Of a DNA stretch of 64,000 nt, positions 8,584 to 15,396 are shown piece after piece. The notes beneath the pieces were generated by a model. The model was not told where the DNA came from. It was given only the letters and a program-made list of their open reading frames with translations, and did no database searches. The position numbers were made by a program, and so were the translations under genes. Position 1 is the first letter of the stretch. Each line of letters begins with the position of its first letter. Source of the DNA: Bacillus safensis FO-36b (GTDB lineage Bacteria > Bacillota > Bacilli > Bacillales > Bacillaceae); contig NZ_ASJD01000008.1 in assembly GCF_000691165.1 (NCBI RefSeq), forward strand, positions 1 to 64,000, given 5' to 3'.

Positions 8584-8779
8584 GCCTCAGACGGGATTCG
8601 AACCCGCACTCCTTTCGTAAGCATAGGCTAGGGGCAACACGCTTCCCTACGGAATTTCACCGACAGGAATTTCACCTGTCTCAGCTCATGTGCTTTTCGG
8701 TGCTTCTGAAACCCTTGCCTTGCGACCCGCCAGCTACAATTTGTTTTACGGCGCTCTTCCCTTCTAGAGCTACTGAGGC
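8584..8779 (-). ncRNA. tRNA-like RNA with a ~125-nt domain replacing the anticodon loop
   Basis: Read 5'-3' on the minus strand: acceptor GCCTCAG (8779-8773) pairs with CTGAGGC (8590-8584); D arm GCTC (8770-8767)/GAGC (8756-8753) with a GGG-containing loop; anticodon-type stem CGTAA (8750-8746)/TTACG (8620-8616); T arm GCGGG-TTCGAAT-CCCGT (8607-8591). Between the two halves of the anticodon stem lie about 125 nt rather than 7, containing hairpin GACAGG/CCTGTC (8662-8680). There is no U at the position after the 5' anticodon stem, so a normal anticodon loop is unlikely. No CCA is encoded. It could be a tRNA with an intron, but the insert is too short for a usual group I intron. Function unknown. 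Confidence 0.7.
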
Positions 8780-8797
8780 GTGTAAGTGATTGATCAT

Positions 8798-8826
8798 ATT
8801 ATATAAAGAAATTGGATAAATGAAAA
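8798..8826 (-). promoter_or_regulatory. Sigma-A promoter for the tRNA-like RNA and fra
   Basis: On the minus strand, -35 TTTTCA (8826-8821), a 17-bp spacer and a consensus -10 TATAAT (8803-8798). Transcription would start near 8791, about 12 nt before the folded RNA. Confidence 0.65.
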
Positions 8827-9092
8827 GCTGCTATGAACCAACATAAGATTAGAAAGTCTCGACATTGGGCTTTTTTCATTTCATCTCGAGATGTTTATTT
8901 TAAAAAAAGGCGGAATTTTTTCGCAAATATCGTTGACTAGGAGAAAGAAACGCACTTTCAATGGAAACGGTTGTTGAAGATTCAAGTGATTCATATTAAA
9001 ATGATGTCAAATGGACTAATTAGCAATTGCTAATAGAAGTTCCATATTTAGTGAATTCATGTGTTTTAGCTGAAGGTGATTGGGGGTGTAGA
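8827..9092. other. Intergenic region upstream of the second rap
   Basis: Divergent spacer between the tRNA-like RNA promoter and rap. AT-rich. A GGCGGAATTTTTTCGCAA stretch (8909-8926) vaguely recalls a ComA dyad but has the wrong spacing. TTGACTAGG (8932-8940) could supply a -35, but no good -10 lies at the right distance. No gene seen. Confidence 0.3.
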
Positions 9093-10205
9093 ATGAGCAA
9101 AGTTCCTGTTGCGGAATTGGCATCACTATTAAATGACTGGAACATGGAAATCAAAAAAGATCATGCAGATGAGGCAGAACGGTTATTTGCCAAAGCGAAA
9201 CAAGCGGTAGAGGAAATTGACGATGCGGATATCCTCATATACTATTCTCTTCTTGAGAAGAGGCATCACATTCTGATGTACAATTTAAGAGGGCAAAAGG
9301 GCAATGTTTCAACGAAAAGCATAGAGGGTCATTATGGAAAAAAAGAAGATGACCTGTCTAACCGTCTTGCCTATTATTTTGATTTTTATGAGGGTGTGTA
9401 TGAGCAGCATCAAGGTAATTATGAGGTTGCATTGCAGATGTATCAAAGTGCTGAAAAGCTCTTAGATAAAATTCCAAGTGAGATCGAACGTGCTGATTTC
9501 GATTTTAAAGTGGCATGGCTTTATTACCGGCTCAGTCATATTATGCTCTCACTAAGCTATATCCGCAGAGCGCTCCACGTCTATAAGCGGCACAAGCAGT
9601 ATGAAAGAAGAACGGCCCTTTCATACTCTCTTATAGCAGCGAATCTAACAGAGATCGGCCGGTATGAAGAGGCGCTTGAGAATTATCGTCTGGCAGAAAA
9701 AGTTTTGACAAGCGAGCAGGATGATTTTATGCTGGCTCAGCTTCATCACAATGTGGCCATTTTATATTCATTTTGGAATAAACCGAAGGAATCGATACGT
9801 CATCTTGAAAAAGCACTGTCTCATCAAGAGTATTATGATTCAGATTTCTTTTTCCATTCTACGTATCTGATCAGCCGAGAACTCTGTGTGATTGGTGAAA
9901 AGCAGCGTGCAAGCCAATATATAGAGGCTGCATATGCCAGAATGAAAGATGCTTCTCATGAAGTGTTTCAGCTAAAAATAGGCATCGTACATGATCTTTA
10001 CTTAACGCATGCACCGCAAAGATTTCAGCAAATTGATGAGAAATTAAGAAAGTTAGAAGAGAAGAATGAATATCATGAAGTAAAAGAGCTATCACAATTT
10101 GCAGCAAAATATTGTGAAAAGCAAGCACTTTATGAGCAGTCTGTTTTTTACTTGAACAAAAGTTTAGAAGCGGATTTACATATGAAAAGAATGGGGTTGA
10201 TTTAA
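9093..10205 (+). CDS. Rap family regulator (RapG-like by its cognate peptide)
   Basis: 370 residues from ATG 9093 behind GGGGGTG. An in-frame start at 9027 lacks a ribosome-binding site and would add 22 atypical residues. The N-terminal helical bundle (VAELASLLNDWNMEIKKDHA) and the TPR-like repeats (YEEALENYRLAEKVL, LHHNVAILYSFWNKPKESI) are those of Rap proteins. The phr gene begins one base after the stop. Its likely signal EKIIG is close to EKMIG, the B. subtilis PhrG peptide, so this Rap may act on DegU as RapG does; that is inference from the peptide only. Confidence 0.92.
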   Translation: MSKVPVAELASLLNDWNMEIKKDHADEAERLFAKAKQAVEEIDDADILIYYSLLEKRHHILMYNLRGQKGNVSTKSIEGHYGKKEDDLSNRLAYYFDFYEGVYEQHQGNYEVALQMYQSAEKLLDKIPSEIERADFDFKVAWLYYRLSHIMLSLSYIRRALHVYKRHKQYERRTALSYSLIAANLTEIGRYEEALENYRLAEKVLTSEQDDFMLAQLHHNVAILYSFWNKPKESIRHLEKALSHQEYYDSDFFFHSTYLISRELCVIGEKQRASQYIEAAYARMKDASHEVFQLKIGIVHDLYLTHAPQRFQQIDEKLRKLEEKNEYHEVKELSQFAAKYCEKQALYEQSVFYLNKSLEADLHMKRMGLI

Positions 10206-10206
10206 G

Positions 10207-10320
10207 ATGAAAACAGGATTAAAAGTATTATTCGTTGTAGGTTTAGCGGTCGCTGCGACTGTTCTGACGCAAAACGTTACAGGTTCTTTCGAAGTTGCAG
10301 AAAAAATCATTGGTGGTTAA
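10207..10320 (+). CDS. Phr signalling peptide precursor (PhrG-like)
   Basis: 37 residues, one base after rap. Lys-containing start, hydrophobic core (LFVVGLAVAATVL) and a polar tail ending FEVAEKIIGG. EKIIG differs by one residue from the B. subtilis PhrG pentapeptide EKMIG; here one further glycine follows. The precursor would be exported, cut, and re-imported by Opp to inhibit the adjacent Rap. A terminator follows 16 bases downstream. Confidence 0.87.
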   Translation: MKTGLKVLFVVGLAVAATVLTQNVTGSFEVAEKIIGG

Positions 10321-10336
10321 TACCATTTATCTCTCG

Positions 10337-10367
10337 CCCTTGTTGATATCGTCAGCAAGGGTTTTTT
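10337..10367 (+). terminator. Terminator of rap-phr
   Basis: Imperfect stem beginning CCCTTG (10337-10342) and closing CAAGGG (10356-10361), with a 6-T run. Confidence 0.85.
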
Positions 10368-10382
10368 GTGTTTTAATAGGCT

Positions 10383-10419
10383 CTTCTTATTAAACGCTGC
10401 AAGAACGTTTAATAAGAAG
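10383..10419. repeat. Perfect 14-bp inverted repeat without T run
   Basis: CTTCTTATTAAACG (10383-10396) and its exact complement CGTTTAATAAGAAG (10406-10419) flank a 9-nt loop. With no U tract it is not a typical terminator. It may be an operator or an mRNA stabiliser; it lies in the 340-base gap before the glycine-rich gene, which otherwise holds no clear gene. Confidence 0.6.
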
Positions 10420-10659
10420 AATTCGCAACAAAGGGGGTGTGCAAATTTATTACCTGCTCTATTATTCTAAATAAACATAGGGCAGAGCAACAAGTTAAAA
10501 AGGTCACTTTTCTTTGCTTAATTTAATTTTTTGCAGGACTTTTCATTCAAATTTTATCAAATTGGTCTAATGTACATAGAAGGAAAGAAAAAGCAGGAGC
10601 ACCGCCCCATTTGTCATGCATATGATGAGATAAGGTCTAATTCGAAGGCAGGTGATTGT

Positions 10660-10893
10660 ATGTATCCACGGGTTTATGGTGGTTTTCATGGAGGCGGATT
10701 TACAGGAGGGGGAGCACATATTGGGCCGGTTGGTTCCCATATCGGCTTCGGCGGGTATTATTTGAGCCCTGGTGTGTTCTCTGGCTTGGGAGGTTTTCCG
10801 GGGTACGGGGGATTCGGGACATTTTCTGGATATCCGTATGGCTCTACGTTCATCATGGGACGCCCTCCTGGTTTTTATGTGAGGAGTTATTAG
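10660..10893 (+). CDS. Small glycine/tyrosine-rich protein of unknown function
   Basis: 77 residues from ATG 10660, preceded by GGCAGGTGA. Composition is about one third Gly with many Tyr, Phe and Pro (for example GFHGGGFTGGGAHIG), and no signal peptide or membrane segment. Composition suggests a structural, possibly spore-coat-associated or aggregation-prone protein; no family is recognised. A longer frame begins at 10531 but lacks a ribosome-binding site and has ordinary composition. Ends in a shared terminator with the convergent gene. Confidence 0.7.
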   Translation: MYPRVYGGFHGGGFTGGGAHIGPVGSHIGFGGYYLSPGVFSGLGGFPGYGGFGTFSGYPYGSTFIMGRPPGFYVRSY

Positions 10894-10907
10894 TTTAAGA
10901 GCACAAT

Positions 10908-10938
10908 AATTGAAATAGCCAGAGAGGCTATTTCAATT
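10908..10938. terminator. Bidirectional terminator
   Basis: Perfect 13-bp stem AATTGAAATAGCC / GGCTATTTCAATT, loop AGAGA. It overlaps the last codons of the minus-strand YoaK-like gene. Confidence 0.75.
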
Positions 10939-11623
10939 GGTGAAAGTGCTTTAATGCAGCAGTTATCACAATGACCCCTAGGATGATGATAGGCAGCCAG
11001 ATGATGATAAATGGATCGTAACGATCTGTATATGCAGCAATAGCTGCACCTAGGCAGTAGAAGACAATAGAGCCTATTCGCATCAAGCTTACAAGCTGGA
11101 TAGGGGCCTTTCTTTTTTCCCGGTATGATATGCGCTGAGCTGCATCTTCAAATAGGTTAGCAAGTGTACTCGTGAGAACGGTTGTGGAAATGCCAGCAAC
11201 ATTCAATTTACGAGCGGCTGCTGTCTGCATGCCCATAGCCATACTTAAAAGGATGATCAGCATAAAGTAAGCACCTTGTGTATAAGGGAAAAAGGTCATG
11301 AGAGCAAATAGAAGCAAAATCATCAATTCGATGATAAAAATGCGTGTAACGGCTTTTGGCCAAAACGTTTTCTCATGCTTTCCGCCTATCACAACTGCAA
11401 GTAAAACCCCTAAAACGAACCCACTTAGAGCAATGATGGAATGAAGGGCTGTTAGCTGCAAGGAGCTTCCTGCTGCAATGCCAAGCAGCACAATATTACC
11501 TGTCATATTGGCTGTAAACACATGCCCTAGGCTTAAATAGCCAATCACATCAACAATTCCTGCGGAAAGACATAAGAAAACCAAAGCTGTATTTCGAAAT
11601 GAATGTGCGGTCAAAATAGTCAT
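10928..11623 (-). CDS. YoaK family (DUF1275) integral membrane protein
   Basis: 231 residues from ATG 11623; a start at 11737 would add 38 unlike residues that overlap the end of ligD. Family marks are CLSAGIVDVIGYLSLGHVFTANMTGNIVLLG near the N-terminus and QTAAARKLNVAGISTTVLTSTL in the middle, with about six hydrophobic segments. DUF1275 proteins are widespread and of unknown function, possibly transporters. Same strand as ligD with a 67-base gap, so co-transcription is possible. Confidence 0.85.
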   Translation of the reverse strand: MTILTAHSFRNTALVFLCLSAGIVDVIGYLSLGHVFTANMTGNIVLLGIAAGSSLQLTALHSIIALSGFVLGVLLAVVIGGKHEKTFWPKAVTRIFIIELMILLLFALMTFFPYTQGAYFMLIILLSMAMGMQTAAARKLNVAGISTTVLTSTLANLFEDAAQRISYREKRKAPIQLVSLMRIGSIVFYCLGAAIAAYTDRYDPFIIIWLPIIILGVIVITAALKHFHQLK

Positions 11624-11690
11624 TCCTTTCTTCCTCTCTAATGAATAAGTGTAACGCTTTATGACCGCGAATGTCCATCTGATGAGATGG

Positions 11691-13535
11691 TCACATGTGT
11701 GCAAGCTGATGTAAGACTTGTCTAAAAGTATCATCATTCACAAGGTGCCTCATGCGGCGGAACGGATCGCCCTTTTCCTTTAAACGCTCTATAACAGCCG
11801 GCATCGTAAAAAGAGAAGGATGAAGCTCATCATGATAGAGTTCGTCCCATTCAAGCGGTGTCGCAACAAGTCCAAGCTCATTTCCTCTTGGGGAATATGG
11901 AGCGATGATTGTTTTCCCAGCATCATGCTGAATGTAGTCTAAATACAAGCGATTGCCGCGGTTTTTCTTAAGACGTTCCAGAGTAAAAAGATCCGGTGCT
12001 TGCTCACATAAAAATTGGCATATAAACGCGGTGAATTGTCTTGTTTCTTCGTATGTGAAGGCGTTTTTCTTTAAAGGAATATAGACTTGAAGCCCTTTAC
12101 CTCCGCTTGTTTTAATAAAGGCTGTGAGGAAAAGCCCGTCTAAAAGCGCTTTGATTCGTTTAGCAGCTTCTATGGCTAGATGAAACTCATTTACAGATGG
12201 CGGGTCCAGATCAAAGACGATTTCTGTCGGCCGATCCGTATCTCTTGTTTCAAAAGGGATATGAAATTCCATTGCCAGCTGGTTGCCAAGCCAAAGAAGC
12301 GTACGAGGATCATTACAGACCGTGTAAGAAATATCATCAACTTCATCTGTCAAAACAAAATCCGGCGCATAATCAGGTGTCGACTTTTGATAAAAGAATT
12401 CATCTCCAGTGCCGTGCGGATACCGAATTAAAGTAAGACGCCTTTCACGTAAAAAGGGCAAAAGGTAGGGAGCCGCTTGTCTTAAATAAAGTAAGTAATC
12501 TGCCTTGTTTAGTTGAAGAGCCGGGACAATCGGTTTCTCAGGGTGAGTGACGTCTATAGCAGCAGGGAGTGGATACAGCTGTTTGAGCATGTGCTGAAAT
12601 GTACATGCTGCTGGATCAGCATCTAGTAAAAAGGAAGAAAAACGCGGCTCTCTTAACGCCGATCCATCAAAGGATATACAAGCAATGCTGGCAACGATAG
12701 AAGGAGGGATTTCGTATAATGATCCTCCTGTTAACTGGCCTTTTGTCTGAAATAGCGTACGCAGTGTTTGTTCTTCTTCTTTAGAAAATCCATGCTTGAA
12801 TTGTACAACCTCGATGAGAGCCGCATCTTGATAAATGGAACCTTGGAAATAGCCATTTTCCTTGTCAAAACGGGTGACAATGACAGAGACATACCGCCAG
12901 TTTTTCATTTTCAGCCATTCTTTTGAACGAGTATTGTCATGCCATTTACTCATCTTTTTTTTCGCTACTAGTCCTTCTGCTAAATACATCGTCATCACGT
13001 TTTTCATGTATTCAGAGTCTGGATCTGTATGAATGACCTGCAAAAGGGAAGGGTGCTCAAGCTGAACTGATGAGGGGAGCTTTGCTTCTTGGAATAATTG
13101 CTGCAGCTGATTTTTTCTTTCCATCAACGGTGAATCAACGATAGGTTTCCCTTTGCAGCTTAATAGATCGAATGCAATAAAATGACATGGAAATCGTTCA
13201 GCCTGTCTTTGGATGGCTTCTTTGTTTTTCAGCCTGCCTCTTTGCTGAACCTTCGCAAACTCGCTTTGCTGTTCACTCAGTAAAAAGACCAATTCTCCGT
13301 CAAGCGTCAGCGGTAAATAAGGAGCAAATTGGTCTCTTAATTGTTCGCACTGCTCCATCACTTCAGGAAATTGCTCATTTAGCCGTTTTCCGGTCCTGCT
13401 TTCTAAACGCATCTCGTCTTCTTCCCATACAAGAATAGCCCGAAAGCCATCATATTTTAATTCATATACCCAGTCTGCACCGGCAGGTATATCATGTGCA
13501 GGTGTTAATCGCATAGGTTTCATTGTGCATGTCAC
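11691..13535 (-). CDS. ligD: LigD: ATP-dependent DNA ligase/polymerase for non-homologous end joining
   Basis: 614 residues. The N-terminal ligase domain carries motif I ELKYDGFRA with the nucleotidyl-accepting Lys at residue 27. The C-terminal half is an archaeo-eukaryotic primase-type polymerase (EIVFDLDPPS with the metal-binding DxD; TSGGKGLQVYIPL). As in B. subtilis YkoU there is no phosphoesterase domain. With Ku, which is divergently encoded 103 bases away, it repairs double-strand breaks, chiefly in germinating spores. Start ATG 13535 follows AAGGAAG. Confidence 0.96.
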   Translation of the reverse strand: MTCTMKPMRLTPAHDIPAGADWVYELKYDGFRAILVWEEDEMRLESRTGKRLNEQFPEVMEQCEQLRDQFAPYLPLTLDGELVFLLSEQQSEFAKVQQRGRLKNKEAIQRQAERFPCHFIAFDLLSCKGKPIVDSPLMERKNQLQQLFQEAKLPSSVQLEHPSLLQVIHTDPDSEYMKNVMTMYLAEGLVAKKKMSKWHDNTRSKEWLKMKNWRYVSVIVTRFDKENGYFQGSIYQDAALIEVVQFKHGFSKEEEQTLRTLFQTKGQLTGGSLYEIPPSIVASIACISFDGSALREPRFSSFLLDADPAACTFQHMLKQLYPLPAAIDVTHPEKPIVPALQLNKADYLLYLRQAAPYLLPFLRERRLTLIRYPHGTGDEFFYQKSTPDYAPDFVLTDEVDDISYTVCNDPRTLLWLGNQLAMEFHIPFETRDTDRPTEIVFDLDPPSVNEFHLAIEAAKRIKALLDGLFLTAFIKTSGGKGLQVYIPLKKNAFTYEETRQFTAFICQFLCEQAPDLFTLERLKKNRGNRLYLDYIQHDAGKTIIAPYSPRGNELGLVATPLEWDELYHDELHPSLFTMPAVIERLKEKGDPFRRMRHLVNDDTFRQVLHQLAHM

Positions 13536-13582
13536 TTCCTTATATCATGTGTTCTTAGAGTGGGATGAAATTTTCAATCACA

Positions 13583-13613
13583 TACATAAGTCTGATGAAA
13601 ACATTACATAGTA
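13583..13613 (+). promoter_or_regulatory. Possible sigma-G promoter of ku
   Basis: TACATA (13583-13588), an 18-bp spacer and CATAGTA (13607-13613) resemble sigma-G elements. This would agree with forespore expression of the B. subtilis orthologue. Match is moderate. Confidence 0.4.
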
Positions 13614-13638
13614 AGGAGAAAAGAACGGAGGAAGCGCG

Positions 13639-14487
13639 ATGCATACAGTATGGAAAGGCGGCATTAGTTTCGGATTGGTCAATATTCCAGTCAAGCTGTT
13701 TACCGCTACAGAGAACAAAGACATTAAATTAAGACAGCTGCATAAAGAGTGTCACACGCCCATTAACTACAAGAAAGTATGTGCCAATTGCGGTGAAGAG
13801 GTAGCGCCGGAACAAATCGTCAAGGCGTATGAATATGCGAAAAATAAATTTATTGAATTGGACGATGAAGAGCTGGAAAAACTGAGAAAAGAAAATGAAG
13901 AAAAAGCCGTTGAAATCATTGATTTTGTGAAGATTGAAGAGATTGATCCCATCTATTATGAAAGAAGTTACTTCTTATCACCGGATACTGGCGGAGCAAA
14001 GGCTTATTCATTATTAAGAAAAGCTTTAGAGGAATCGGGGAAAATTGGTGTCGCAAAAATTATGATCCGCTCAAAGGAACAATTAGCAATCGTTAGGTGC
14101 TATGAACATATTTTGCTGATGGAGACCATTCATTTCCCTGATGAAATTAGACAAGTATCAGATGTACCGAATATCCCCCAAGAGGAGAACATTGTAAAGA
14201 AAGAGTTAGATACAGCGCTCCTTTTAATCGAGCAGTTGACCACGACATTCGATCCAGCGGCATATCAAGATGAATACAGAGATCAGCTGATGAATTTAAT
14301 TGGCGATAAAATATCTGGAGAACATACCGTTCAGCCGGAAACGACAGGCAAAAAAGATCCTGCAGCCAATGTGACAGATTTAATGGCCGCACTACAGGCT
14401 TCGATCGACCGATCAAAACCAGCCAAACCGAAAAAAGCAGCACCTAAGAAAAGAAAAACACCAGCGAAAAAAGAAAAGAATGCATAA
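13639..14487 (+). CDS. ku: Ku, non-homologous end-joining DNA end-binding protein
   Basis: 282 residues. Begins MHTVWKGGISFGLVNIPVKL, the signature start of bacterial Ku. The core beta-barrel region includes FLSPDTGGAKAYSLLRKAL. The C-terminus is an extended Lys/Ala/Pro tail (from about residue 255), as in other bacterial Ku proteins, and probably aids DNA binding. It forms a homodimeric ring on broken ends and recruits LigD. Divergent from ligD; the B. subtilis name is YkoV. Terminator follows directly. Confidence 0.96.
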   Translation: MHTVWKGGISFGLVNIPVKLFTATENKDIKLRQLHKECHTPINYKKVCANCGEEVAPEQIVKAYEYAKNKFIELDDEELEKLRKENEEKAVEIIDFVKIEEIDPIYYERSYFLSPDTGGAKAYSLLRKALEESGKIGVAKIMIRSKEQLAIVRCYEHILLMETIHFPDEIRQVSDVPNIPQEENIVKKELDTALLLIEQLTTTFDPAAYQDEYRDQLMNLIGDKISGEHTVQPETTGKKDPAANVTDLMAALQASIDRSKPAKPKKAAPKKRKTPAKKEKNA

Positions 14488-14490
14488 AAA

Positions 14491-14512
14491 AGACCGCTGA
14501 CAAGCGGTCTTA
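14491..14512. terminator. Terminator after ku (first copy of a duplicated hairpin)
   Basis: Stem AGACCGCT (14491-14498) / AGCGGTCT (14503-14510), loop GACA. A near-identical hairpin recurs at 14775-14795 on the far side of a repeat element and a gerA fragment. Confidence 0.8.
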
Positions 14513-14636
14513 AATTGTTGACAAAAGGCTAAAATGATCTTTATTTTAGCCTTTTGTTTTCATTCAGCGTGATAGAAAACCTTTGCAGCCCTAGGAAGGG
14601 CGAGTACCGGAGTGGAGCGAATTTGACATTCGTGAG
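14513..14636 (+). repeat. Dispersed structured repeat element, truncated copy 1
   Basis: Aligns base for base with 39930-40056, starting ATTGTTGACAAA. It shares a long hairpin (ACAAAAGGCTAAAA with TTTTAGCCTTTTGT), the segment CATTCAGCGT and the GAGTACCGGAGTGGAG block. The match stops at CGTGAG (14636), where a gerA fragment begins, so the 3' third is lost. It may belong to the ~190-bp repeat family reported in the B. subtilis genome; that identification is from memory. Confidence 0.75.
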
Positions 14637-14774
14637 ACGTCCACCATCAGGATGCTCCGTTTCCCGCTCATGTTTATGGCATCGATGTTTGGATTTATTG
14701 GCATTTCATTTGGGCTCGCCATTATTCTCATGAATTTATGCCGCCTAGAATCACTAGGGGTGCCATATTTATAA
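14637..14774 (+). pseudogene. Fragment of a GerA-family spore germination receptor subunit
   Basis: About 45 codons read RMLRFPLMFMASMFGFIGIS and continue to MNLCRLESLGVPYL, then TAA (14772-14774). This is the conserved C-terminal membrane region of GerA/GerBA-type A subunits (LRFPLM, L..LRSFGVPY). No start, no ribosome-binding site and none of the ~400 upstream residues are present, so it is a relic inserted between the repeat element and the second terminator. Confidence 0.75.
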
Positions 14775-14797
14775 GACCGCTGACGAGCGGTCTTATT
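14775..14797. terminator. Terminator (second copy of the ku hairpin)
   Basis: GACCGCT-GACG-AGCGGTC (14775-14792) followed by TTATT on the + strand. Nearly identical to 14491-14510; also ends the minus-strand YdaT-like gene. Confidence 0.75.
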
Positions 14798-15236
14798 GCG
14801 GCTTTAACACATCCTGAATCGTCCCATCTTTTCGATGAATGACAACGGATGTTCCTTTATTAGCTGAAATCTCCTTGGCCCGGTCAATTGCTTCTTGTTT
14901 TGTTTCTTTGACCTCACTTGCTCGTTTCGCTTTCTCTGTTTGAACCGCCCAGCCTTCCTTGTGTTTCACAACATGCTGCGCCTGATCCATGAGCTCTGGT
15001 CTTGCGGAGCTGCTGTTCTCAGAAGGTTTGACAGAACCATGAGAGGAGAAATTTTCTACCTCTTTCTCCGTTGCGTTCTTTTTCCACTCTTTCGCTTGAC
15101 TGATTGCAATTGGAATGGCTCTATTTTCCTCATAGCCTTCCTGAATCATTTTATTGGCAATCTCAAGCGCTTTTATTCGAATGACGTTGTCTAATGATTG
15201 AAATGAAGCTGGATAATCGTTCATCGTCCAAGGCAT
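14793..15236 (-). CDS. YdaT-like general stress protein (DUF2188)
   Basis: 147 residues. The N-terminal half (MPWTMNDYPASFQSLDNVIR, ENRAIPIAISQAKEW) resembles YdaT/ChaB-like helical regions. The C-terminal ~55 residues are a DUF2188 domain (GWAVQTEKAKRASEVKETKQ ... SVVIHRKDGTIQD). B. subtilis YdaT belongs to the sigma-B regulon, and a GTTTGA-N13-GGGGAA element lies upstream here. Function unknown; probably cytoplasmic stress protection. Start 15236 follows AAAGGAG. Confidence 0.8.
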   Translation of the reverse strand: MPWTMNDYPASFQSLDNVIRIKALEIANKMIQEGYEENRAIPIAISQAKEWKKNATEKEVENFSSHGSVKPSENSSSARPELMDQAQHVVKHKEGWAVQTEKAKRASEVKETKQEAIDRAKEISANKGTSVVIHRKDGTIQDVLKPQ

Positions 15237-15267
15237 AAGAAACGCTCCTTTCTTTTATTTGAACACC

Positions 15268-15292
15268 TTCCCCCATCTGTAATGGATCAAAC
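15268..15292 (-). promoter_or_regulatory. Candidate sigma-B promoter of the YdaT-like gene
   Basis: Minus strand GTTTGA (15292-15287), 13-bp spacer, GGGGAA (15273-15268), close to the sigma-B consensus GTTTAA-N12-15-GGGWAT. Confidence 0.5.
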
Positions 15293-15396
15293 ATACAAGT
15301 TCTCTCAAACCAATGATGGGGATAAAATACATCGTTTTGCTGAGGCAGAATCTCATCAATTCCCGCAGAATAGAAGGTAGAAAAGGAGTGATTTTG

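Noticed and set aside
8618..8680. Cobalamin riboswitch suggested by GGTGAAATTCC
   Set aside because: The string occurs twice, but no B12 box (GCCACTG type) or other conserved parts are present, and the element lies within a tRNA-like fold.
8584..8779. Group I intron in a tRNA gene
   Set aside because: The insert is about 125 nt, shorter than known group I introns, and I could not find P3/P7 core pairings. Kept only as an alternative.
8487..8789. Plus-strand open frame of 100 codons across the tRNA-like RNA
   Set aside because: It overlaps fra antisense, has no ribosome-binding site and is explained by the structured RNA.
8909..8926. ComA box before the second rap
   Set aside because: GGCGG and CGCAA halves exist but spacing and the first half-site do not fit the consensus.
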